Origin: Schistocephalus solidus | Lineage: Eukaryota > Platyhelminthes > Cestoda > Diphyllobothriidea > Diphyllobothriidae | Direction of reading: 5' to 3' | Assembly (NCBI GenBank): GCA_017591395.1 | Contig: WEDG01011695.1 | Span: forward strand, 42,317-106,316 | Length of the DNA: 64,000 nt | In this document: positions 50,101-62,100 of the stretch, one piece after another | How positions within the stretch are numbered: position 1 is the stretch's first letter | How the letters are laid out: each line of letters opens with the position of its first letter | Translations under genes and position numbers: made by a program | The notes under the pieces: model-generated | What the model was told of the DNA's origin: nothing | Seen by the model: the letters and a program-made list of their open reading frames with translations, nothing else | Database searches by the model: none

Positions 50101-53100
50101 GGAACCAGATACGACCACCGTCGGTAGAAACAGAGCTCGGTGTTTCAGCGGCAATAACTTGAGATTTTGGGAGAGAGGCCATCAGTTCCCAGTTCGACTG
50201 CGAAAAATCCCAGTCGACGGGGAGGGTGGGAACAGCAGCACAGAGACGAGCCGTCCGGAGGGCAGGATGTGGTGCACAGCCCGACATCAAGCCAATCGAT
50301 GTTAGGTCCTCGTTTAGATCAGTTGGCCAAAGCCAAGCGTCCGTAAAGACCTGACCGCAGTCAGAATCGGCCTCCGCATATAGTAGGTTGTCGTCGCCAA
50401 CCTCAGCAACAGATGGAGAGTACAGGCCAGCCAATGTAAGGCAGGACACAAGGGCATGCAAAAGCTCCTGTTCAGACCTCTAAGAGGAGGAAGAAGAAGA
50501 CGACGACTAGGGGTATAGGGGGCTGAGGAATTGCGCAAAAACATGACAGCTAAAGCACTAAAAAAGATAGCACCTTACCTTTTCACTAGTAAAGACGGCA
50601 AGTACAGCTTCGTGCGGTTCAAAGCTGCGCACAACACTGGACAAGATACTCAAGGCCGACTTGCAGTGGTCCGGAAAGTCCTCCAAAAGACAACAGTACC
50701 TGGACGACGAGGAAAGGTCGGAAAGATGACATTCGATGTGCTTAAGGACGTGGGGGTTTGTAAATGGAGGCATATCGGGAAGAAAAACTTGTATGGCAGG
50801 GCAGGGGAATAAGAACACCCAGGCTAGGTAATAAAGGTAACCCTGCGCATAATTCCAGGAAGGGTTAAGATTCCCGTAGTGCGCTAACGATAGCCAAACA
50901 TCGTCCTAATTTTAACCCTAACCTAACCCCAAAATATAATACTACTATAAACCCCAACACTAATTTATCTGGAATTTGGCGCAAAGCCACCCGTATTGCG
51001 GGCGTCTCCTGCGCCCGTGTCCTGCTTAGGAGGCCATATAAGTAATCCTTGCCAGTATATCTGCGGAGGCAATCGAGGGTGAGCACAAACGCTCCATCCA
51101 AACAAGACACGCATAGATGCGGACAATGAGAAAAATGTTCAAGAATCAGACAGGCACCAGACTCCAGTAGCTTGAGCTTAATGGTATCTAGCTTTCTCTC
51201 GGGTTCGAAAATGGGAGAGCATATAATCCTATTAACTCAGTTCAGATAATTTTAAAACAATCTGAGCCAATCAAAACGGGAGAAAGTCGACGGACATGCG
51301 GTTACCTCACAATGTTCAGCAGATAATCGGCTCGGCCAGTGTGTGCATTAACCGTAGTGACAAGGTTGCGAGACAGAAGCATGGGTAGGATGACATCGCG
51401 AACTCCACCACCGATGCCGCTGCCTAAAGAGTTGGGGAGACCCAATCTGTAAAAGATTATGAGGAAGAAACGACGAGTCGGTACCAAGGCATGTTCTGCC
51501 AAAACAGGTAACAGGTGGCTATGCGTGGACATGCGTTATGAATGAAAGGAGTCACGCACAGAACAAAAGCGCAAATACAGAACTAACCTGATCTGCGGCA
51601 CAGAAATGACGACACAGCGGACGAGGTTGATGAGCATCCTCTCGTGCTGAAGGACATTTTCGAACAGACGTAGAATGGACGCAGTCGTTCGCACCATCGC
51701 ACATGGCGAAGATGAAGGGTACTCGAGTAGACGATGGACTCCAACCTCGAGTAGGCCCGTAAGCTAAGTAGCGTAAAAAACGTAAAGCAGAACACTTTTG
51801 AGGATGGAACAGACTCATAGAAACCTTGAAGAATAATAGTTTACTCAACTTGCGCTAAAAACATGACAATCATTCAAGGTATGACGTGGCAAAAAGCTCT
51901 GACGGTCAACACGATAATATCAATTACCACAGAAAAGAAGGATGAATTGGTGAGCAGCTGGATAGCCATTTGGTAACCAGGATCGGTCAGCGGCCAACCG
52001 TAAGGAAGATTTAGCCTGGAGGTGGCTGCAGTGGCATCAGACTCTAATTGGAGGGGGAATCCGGAGGAAATTTGGTGGTGCTGGACTTTGAACACGGTCG
52101 CCCAGTCGAAATTCTCGAGATCAGACTCGACGCATGTTGATCCGCTGCTCGAGGAGACGAAGACGGCGATAGACTTCATACGGTGGAGGAAGGCTTGAAC
52201 CAAGCCCTCAAAGAAGATTATACAAGCGCCGGCGACGTCCCACTAGACATGAGAAGAACATAGTAATAGAACACCCAGAATGTGTAGTGTGCGAAGCCAA
52301 AAGACGGACCTAAGTGGCTCTTAAGCATCAACAAACCTATCTGATATGAAATAGGGGTCCGGTAAAAACTGTGATTACGAAATGAGTGCTTGCGAATCAA
52401 GTCGTTATGCAGTCTGAGTTTCAGTGCTCATGTTAGATGTTCCAGCGAAAACTGACCAGAGCAGTGTACTTCGCAATCACACAAACATGCCATATGGAAG
52501 CACAAGGATTCCGAAACACGATTAAGGGTGAAATAAGCTTTACATACACAACGTCTCCAACATCTCTTCATGGTAAACTATGATGACTTATTGAATAGGG
52601 GAGCAATTACCCGTTTACTTGAGAGGTATAATTTTATTGTGATATACATTGCGTCCGGCATTTGACAACTTCAAAATCGGTTTCACACGATACCGAGATG
52701 CGAACTTGACCGGTAGTTTATCTGCAGACCAAAAAACTCATCCTTAGGCGGATGGAGGCTTGAACCACCTAGTGCCAAGTTCCTCAGGGATGGCAGAGCT
52801 TTGCTCGGGCAAAAAGGATTTTGAAGATGCAAACCAAGGCAGTTTTAATATGCGAGCTTTCAGCTCTAGAAAGAGGGTTTTCCGCACTTATACCAGAATA
52901 TAGGAATATCGCCTACTCGATAACTCACTGTTTATTCAATGTTTCAACTCTTGCTACTTCACCCTCCCGCCCGACGATTAAGAATAGAAAGCATACGTTT
53001 GACGATGTTGACTCCTTGAATTGTATGTCCGTTCAAGCGTAGTCCTAAGCCATTATATATATATATATATAAGGACAATGTTTTAAGATAAATTTGAAAT

Positions 53101-56100
53101 AATAGTTTTGGTCCCTAACTCCTCAAAATACCGGGGGCTGACTGTATAATGAATTAATACGGTAAGTTCAGTTTAACGGGGTCACAAATTATTAGTGAGC
53201 AAAAACTTCCTCGTTGGCTTGCCAACATCTTCAACCGATCGAATTTTCTGTCGGTAAGAAAACAAGGAGGAAATACTCACCCTTTCACTTGGTTTACGGT
53301 AGGCGCGCATGGTATGCTTTAGGAACACCGTCTCCGTGACAAATAGGGTCAGTTTTGTAAAGGTTTCTGAGGCATTATAAGTTGACTGGCTAGATGACAA
53401 CTCAGTAACGATTGGTGCTATAGTGGAAAGGAAAGTCAAGAAGGCCTGGGTAACTGGATACTCCTCCGCTCTTGGCTCTACAATGTCCAATTCCGTCTGT
53501 AAGAAAAAAACAGTACAGTGTGATATTTCGTTTTTTTATTTCGGAAGAGACACGGTGACATGCGGGAAGTGCAGTCACTGTGAATATGAAAATACAATAG
53601 CAAATTATCGTTAACTCACGTGAAACCCAGCACATTGCTTCTGGACCTGCTTGCTGGCATCCAAAAATGCGAACAACTGGAACGGACAAAAAGAGGTGGG
53701 GGTGTTTTTAAAATGCATCTAAGTGACTACTGCTTCAACTTTAAACAGACAAAAATTCAGTCAGAAAGGATATTATAAGGCAGGAGAGTAAAAGGGCACG
53801 TGGTGTCACCTTTGCATCACAGAGGGTGTGCCAGATATCCGAGGTGATGGATGGATATTGACAGAGTGCGCTCAGAAGAGTGAAGAGATCGCCTTTCATT
53901 GCCAGAGGTAAGGGACAGGTTACGAGCCCAATTACTACGGGAACTAACTTCCACTGTTGGTTGGTGGCAAATGCGACACGGGCAATAGGATCCTTCAGAT
54001 GAAAGGGCGTGAAAATGTTTAATAAAACAAATATTTGACACAAGCTATTATATGACGTAAAGAGTCAGACATGTTAAAATTTTTTAATGACATTCTTGAT
54101 ACAAAAAGAGAACGAAATACAGGGTTGTGCAGTTATGTCCTAGTCGACTGAGAAAATCAGATGTGACATCAGAATCGTTTGTAAATTTGAATGCGATTCT
54201 GATGCGGATATTTTGAGACTGCCACGAGTTGGTGTACTTAGGTTGGAGTAATAAGATGGTCTGCCGTGACTAGGGGCATGTTAATCACTAGGGCATTTAA
54301 TGGACTGTGCAGCTCACCTAGAATACAAACATTGTTTTTTTTTTAAATTTTTCTCGGAAATTAATTACTAACTTGGAGTAAATCAGTTTAAATCACCTTC
54401 TATAGTCGTAGAATAATAGTCAATATGAATATTTGGGCCGAAGCCCATCAACCACAGCGGGATAACCGCGGAATATTAATTAAACGCCAACAGGTAGCTA
54501 GTTCAATGTATCGAGGTTGCATGAAACACCAAATTGGCAACACAGGTTCTAGATAGAAGACCAAACACGTGCGTCGTCGATATTCTGCCGCTGGATGGCA
54601 CAGTTGCGAGGGGTTCGGCTTATCAGTTAGACCCCCAGCATTCTTCGTGTGGTTTCAGGTAGATAGTCCAGTGTTGAAATGGCTAATTATTATTTCCGAA
54701 AGTTAGTATGAATATGTGGACCAAAGTCTATTATCCACAGAGGGATAACCGTGTAATATTTATTAAACTGCCAGCAGGAAGCTGGTAGTACATATCGGGG
54801 TTGCTGCCAGTATCGTGTATAATGCAACCCTAAAGCCGATTTAATTGAAGCCTTCCATGCGACTGTGTTAACGTTAAAACCGCGATGCGTATACAACCCT
54901 GGTACCACTTACAATGAGGGCAATGCGAGTAATAAGGGCCACAACAGCCCGAAGGGCCTCCACTTCCTCTGGTTGAATTTCGGCTGGGGGTTGTTGTTGC
55001 TGTTGCTGCTGCGGTATTTGTGGCGTCGGCTGTCCTCTGAAGAAGCCGGTTCCCGTCCCAAATCCCTGTGTTCCTGGGAAGTCACAAAGTGCCGTCTGAT
55101 AGAGGTGCGGGTGCTGCAAGTGAAGGGGTAAGGCTGCCCCACGCAGACCCAAACTGGCTGTTTCTCGGAGGCCCCCACTGCTAGCAGTTGTATGGGGCAC
55201 GAGCTTGAAGTGCTCCAAGTACTGCTGCAGACTCTGTATGAAGTGGTCCCAGGTGAGAAGATTGGCTAACCGACCTAGAGTTAAGCAAAATTGTACAGGG
55301 TAGATATGCGCGTGTGATAGGTATTAAAAAGAGCACAGTAGCGAAATGCCCTTACCCCCTGTGGTAACCGTCGTTTTGAGGAGATTGAAACAGAGGTTAG
55401 CTGAGCTCTGGCAACCGACTAGGGAGCGGAGCATCTTCACGTAGGGCACAAATAGGGACGGTGACGAGGCGAATTCACTGGCCGAATACACAAAACGAAA
55501 GAGCATGGCCTAAAGGGAAGCAAAATAAGAAGTGAGCAAGTAGGCCTGCGAAAGCCCTAAATCATGGACTCAGCTTAACAACGGAGAAAGTGGCGGTACA
55601 AATAACAAACATGTGCTACCGACCTGTCTTGAACTTTCACCATCATCAGCTCGGAAGGTTTTCACCCGCAGAAGGTTCTCGTGAGCGAGAAGGAAAGAGG
55701 AGCCCGGAGAGGCTGGCCTGTTAGTTGTCTCACCAGCTGACCACCAGTACTCCAAACTAAGGCGGGCGTGCAACGGTGAACCAAGCACATCGTACATCTG
55801 GGACAGAAGATTGAGTAAGGCTGCGAAACCTGTCCCCATTGCCGACGGATCGCGCCCCGTGCGTCGAGCAATCGCTTCATCTCTCAGGCGAATTCCCCGT
55901 ACGTTTTGGGGGAAATGTACAAGTGTATCCGTGATCAGACCGTGAACACGGCGGATCCACAATTTCTAAAAAGTAATACGGTAGATGGTTGGCTGCTAAG
56001 AAGAAGGAAAGGACAGAAAAAAATCTGTAAAAAACATGAGATAAAGGCAAAATGATCTCAGCAGTTGCATGAAAAGAAAAGCCTACCTCTCGATGGAAGT

Positions 56101-59100
56101 CGGGATTACAGACTACTTTATACGAGAGAAATTCAATCGCGTCAGACTCAAGTGCGGTATTGAGGAGAACGTCATCGTCTACTATCTCGCTATCAGACAC
56201 AAACTGGTTTGTAGATGCCAGTGAGACTGCAGGCTCATCCGATTGCCGATGACGTCGCAATTCCATACGCAAATGGCTCACACGGCGCAAGCACACAGCC
56301 CAGGAGAGTTGAAGCAGACCAAAAATACCTTCAGTCGCTTGAAGATCACCAGATGAACTATCGGATGCGGTAAGTAGTCTCGTTATCATTGCAACGTATC
56401 GGGCGTCTACAAACAGGGGGTGCTTGAGATCTACATGGGGAGGGAACGAAAGCAAAGGGACAGAGAGAACTTGTGAGTGGAAAGAATATCCAACAAGTGC
56501 AGCATCTTCGTTGTCAGCAACATCACATGCCTGAAAAGGGAACTAACTTTCCAATACTTTGGTTCGACTACTAAGAGGAACAGCGCTAAAACTACTGGGC
56601 ATAGTCGGTGATTGCACATACTCGTAATGTTATTATGAGTTAAAACATCACTAATTCGGGTGTTCCGTTAAAAAGCAGAGACTCCCCTTCAAGGAGAAGC
56701 CATTGCAAATAAGGTATGCTACTTAGGTAACACTATTTAGGATACAAAGCAGTGGCGCAATAGGTTTTAAAAACCCACCCTCTGTTATAGAGATTAGCAA
56801 CAGTAATGCGGTCGGAAGAGAATTGGGACAAGTCTGTTGGGTCATAGTCTGCCTAATCCAGGTTGATGCTAAGGAATTAACGTCTGTCTATGCATCCCAA
56901 GGGGATAGCACAGATCGTTTATTCGAAAAGCGAACCTTACGACGGGGTGGACGTCAAACCGAACTTTAAATGACTGTCAGTCAGCTGCCACGAAGAAACG
57001 ACATACTATTCAGAACCCACTTTGCCCAAAAGAGCGTCAAGCGACTTAAAAAAACAACTCACAACTTAGGAGGAAGTTCTCGTGCACGCAGAGGTCCACA
57101 GCAAGACGTGTCAGTGCTCACCAGACACTGTATATAATAAATCGATGTAAAAACTATGATCGAAAGATGTTCAAATGCCCAGGGCAAATCGCATAACAAG
57201 TGGAAAGAGAAGGGCTTGCGTCTAAAAACGAACCTTCTTCGGTAGCATCCGAAAGCTGGTCGATCTCTACACCTGGATCTCCAAAAGGTTCAAAGCAATA
57301 AAGAAGGGCGAAAACCAAGTGCACGCTTGCATGGTCGAGGGGTGGTGAGGATCGCAGTTTGAAATACTTGGGTTGCATGACGGTTCTCTGGATTGCTGAC
57401 AGCACAAAGATTGGTCAGAACAGACGTTAGGTGGTTCAAGATCAATTTAGTAGACGCAAAATCAAGAGGAGTCTGGGCGGCTAGCAGAAGAATACACTCT
57501 GCTAGGCAGTTTCTGATGCCAGCAAGAAGGCGAAGCAAATCCCTTCGGTGTTTTGGATTACCAATGGCATTGACACCCTCTAAACGGGAGAGTTCAGTGC
57601 TGATGTCGAAGGAGGAAAGAAATTCTGAAATGGAGACCGCAAAGATGGTGAGAGGTTCAGCTGTTGGGCAAAACTGAGGTCTACTTGGATACTTAACTGG
57701 CAGACAACGCAGTGAAAGTAGTCTGGCATAGATCTACTACTGAAGGTTCTGTTGTCTACGATAACGATGGCAGGCTACGAAAAAAGAATGGAACTAAACG
57801 ACTCAATCATAGACACCGGGGCAAATAAATAACATTGGCGACAACCAGTGAAAAGATGTGGGGCCGGTGATTCAGGCTGACTGTGGTTATGGGTCAGCGA
57901 AGTTGCAGCGCGTTGCGACTCGGAGGTGGATCAAGGACTTACATACATACATGCAGTATTTAGTCTACCACATGAAATGATAACGGAAATTCTGAAATGT
58001 GTTTTGATTAGAAGTGGGCACTTTGATGGAGTCGTAGTGCAAATTATTGTGCAGCATAATCCCAAATGCCGACTTTTGATTGAGCTACTTTCCGGTTGCC
58101 CGCAAAACCACGCTGCATAAAAATGAGTACTCACGTAGTATGATTTTTTTCACATGGATTTTGATGCCCTTATAAATGCAAAGCTGTTTAATAGAAAGTA
58201 CGCTTATAATATTCCTCCAATTACTCATTTGGTAACAAATCACGTCTAATTCGAATTGCATACTTGAAAAAAATGGTATCTGCGAATTTAAAAAGTTTGA
58301 AGTTACAGGATTTTTAATGAAAGTTAAATGTTCATTCATACAGCATCGTACCTGTCATCTCATTAGTGCTGTTTATGCGGTTAGCAACATGGTGCAAAAT
58401 TGCAAAATTTTAAGATCAACATACCTAGTTCTCTTACTAGCGTAAAGAAATCTACGAGGTTCCATACACGGAAAGCATGCAGCACGTAGTTTGGAAACCC
58501 TGAACGCAACTGCAGCTACTGGTCAGTTCAAATTTATTCCAGTATTGGAAACGTTTTTTGAACCAAAATTCACCATTTGAAGTATTCAGTTTGGGGAAGA
58601 CGTAATTTTAAATCAAATGCAGATATTCTGTAAAATATAAGTCAATTTATAGGGGTATCGAAAATCTATAGGAAAATACATGTTAATGAAGCAGCCAATT
58701 TGACGAAGTGTGATTTTGCAGGCGACCGGAAATAAGTTCATTCAAAAACTGGCATCCTGGCGCAACTGAAATATCACAGGATTATGCTAAATGATAATCA
58801 ATATTATGACCTTCCTAAGTCATCCTTTCATTTAACATTTCACGAGATAGGCCAGGTACTGTACATGCGCACATTACAGTTTGACCATCGGATTTGACGA
58901 GGTCCACCGTGTGCACCCCAGCAAGGTGGCGCAGTGACGGTGACATGCGCGTGAATTTGACGATAGTGAGATTGGACTCGCGCTGCGTCTACTGCACTCT
59001 CTCCTCCCCCGCCTGGGTCCGGTGTCATGACCAAGTCAAGATGACCGGGGGGGGGCGAGAGGACGCAACATGCGTACATACAGATATTTGCATGGGAGGG

Positions 59101-62100
59101 TCGTTCACTAATCACGTTACGGGAAACGCTCATCCCGTTGCCTTTTGTGGCTCAATTTACAGCCCTCACAGGCAGCTGAAGAAATAACAATAATTATGCA
59201 AGAGGAACTACGAAAAACAAGACTACATTGACAATTTCTGGCGTATTAACCTTCATCAGATAGCCATATTTCACCCCAAGTTTTAAGGACCTGGAGAGCA
59301 CGAATCGGGACTCTTTCGACCATCAGGCGTTATGCCACGGCTTTTAGATCACATTATTCAGAGGTAATCAACCAACTACGAGTAAAAAGCAGCCGAATAC
59401 TGTTACTGACAAAGACAGACGGGAAAATCTGTTTCTGGCCTAGTATTCTCGATTGAGGCCAGTAGGGCGAGGAACTCGCGATCAGGTGGTTTAATATAAT
59501 GGCCAATGTGCCAAGGATCAATAGTGATCCATGGTTCATCATCACCTGGGGTCCCGACATGGCTGGTTCAGGGTGACAAGTAAGTCATAAACGGTAATTC
59601 TCCCCTATCTCGATTCTCAACATATTCAGCTGAGCACAGACATAGCACCATCAGATTTGCTCATATAAAAAGCAAACCCCTAATAATGCAGTAATGACCA
59701 CGAAAAGACAACTTAATAGGTTGCGTGTGACTGCCGACATATCAGCTAGCGTCTCTTTTCTAACGTAAGCTAATGGTGAACCTTATATACCGCACAACTC
59801 CGAAAGAAAACATCCGGAAAGAGCTAACTGTTTTCAATTCTTTACCCATGATATCCTGAGGTAATTGCGTCGATTATGCGGGCCAGTTAATAAAAGTATC
59901 ATATCAACGAGAAAGCAACGATATTAATTTAAAAAAACAAACGTTGGCTTTAAGTTGCAGAAAGTAGCCTATGGCGAGATGCCGAGGGTAGAAGGCAAAG
60001 AAATAAACGCAACTCACTCAGAATATTGCTAACTAAACCAGAGGCAAGTAGGTCACTTGTGAAAGACTCAACCAGTGTGGCGGCCTCCTTCGACAATCGA
60101 ACAGACCATATGCGGCCGTTCCGAGACTGGAAGATTGTCCGCAGAGACTCCGCTATTGCACGCTGGGCATCGTAGTACAAGATAATCGCCACTAATCCAC
60201 GAGTAAGATTCGGATAAGAGGGTAGTTGACCTTCAGCTATTGAAGAGCGTTGGAAGTAAGGACACAAGCAAACCTGACAGAAGCAGTTCTACAGCTGCTA
60301 ATTCGTTGAAGTCAAAAAGATCACTGATAGTACAGGCTTCTTCGATAATATCGCGCGTGAGTAAAATTTTTTGAGACATTCCCGGAAGTGATATCGCCTC
60401 TGAATCCGCCTTTTTTACTAGTTGCCGATCGGCCATCGATGGAGGCTGAATGAGAAGTTACAAAAAGGATAAGAAAAGGAAATATTGGTCGTTTTTCGAG
60501 CACAGTGCAATAAAATAAAAAGTAACGCCGAATGGACAGAGTAAAGGTAACATTGTCTTCCGAATGGACGCTGCTCGCCGGGTGTTCTCAAGCTTTAGAA
60601 AGTGTTTACATTCCCGACGCGGCGACTCCATCGCCCCGAAGATTCGAGTGAACTGTGCATCTGTCCGATCAGTCCCTCTCTACGTCTGTGAATTTTGGGC
60701 TGTGTGCATGGAAGAGGAGCGAAAACTGGAGGTATTTGACCACTACTACATGAGGACCAACCTACGAGTGAAGTACACCGACTTCTTTTCAAATGAGAGT
60801 TCGCACTCACTGTGACAGAATCGCGAGGGTATTCCTGGCAATCAAAGAAAGACGGTCGAGGTGGTTTGGGCACGTTCTTCGTGGTCCACCCCAAGAATTT
60901 AGTTTTGCTGCCGTCCATCCGGCGCCGTTGTCCACTGAGAGGGGTCGCAGAGGAAGTCAACACAAAATCTGGATCAGAAAAGTTCATCAAGTGGATCATG
61001 GACCTTTTGTATTCGGTCTGTGTCGCTGGCGACGAGAATGTTTTGAGCTGTAAAGATCCACTGCAGTAGATCGTCACGCGTGCAGTTACTACATGACTGG
61101 TTGGATTGGGGAAGACCACACCCGTACCAAGTACAAGACTGGATATCACAAGTCAAAGGACCGCCTCTAACTCTTGACGTACCTTCGGGTCTTCGTCCCT
61201 CTGGTTAAGCAGAGGCCTCAAATAAAGGACAGTACTAAACACATGTAGCGGATGATAGATAGACCCCAAACAGCCTCCGTCACTTTAAATGGACGGTCTG
61301 AAACAGCCTATCTATGCTGCAACAGATACAAACTGTCTCGCCGGCGTACTTCAAGCGAAAGATTGTTTTGGAACAAGAGTGGTCAGCGTGTGTTCCCGAT
61401 AACAATTCAATTAGTATTACAAAGACCGGCTCGCTAGTCAGCCCCGTATTATTACTAATTTTGACATTGGCAGGGGAGCGTTTACCGATCGCGTTACGGG
61501 GCACAATCGTCCAACTGTAATTTGGGGCTCACTTTCGAGTATACCTCTGCCATTATTAATATACCCAACGGCAACCGACAGGACAGTGAGTCCATGACTC
61601 AATGGTTAGGGCGTTGAACTTCTAACAAACAGGTCTTGAGTTTCAGCCTCTACGATGCCAAAAATCTGGGGTTGGGTATGGTTCACCGATGTTCATTCCC
61701 TTCTCCGTTGTTTCTGACGGTTATACTGCACATATAAATTGATAAATGCGAGATAGAATAGTTCAAATGGCAGTGATATCGCAACGCCGCATTCAAATCA
61801 CTTCCACCACGCATTTTTCAAAAAAATATAGCCTTTAGTGCTAAGGAACAAACTGATTGGCCGTAAAACAACAAAAACCTGATGATAACACTGTAACAAT
61901 TATCGACAATATCACGCAAACGCTTTTTCGTCTGTGAGGTTCAAGGTTAATCTAGGCTGCGCTGATTCGCTAGTGATAGCAACGGGCCAGAATACCGTTT
62001 CGGTCACAGCTCTTCAGCCTAGCCAATGTGTTGGGGTACGAAAGAACATGATCATCAGATGACAGAGGCAGCAATCATGCTGCAGACGCATACTTGTCAC

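Noticed and set aside
60564..60815. Possible host gene upstream of NUP205 exon 2
   Set aside because: The residues match the post-RT region of RTE-like LINEs and the frame breaks soon after.
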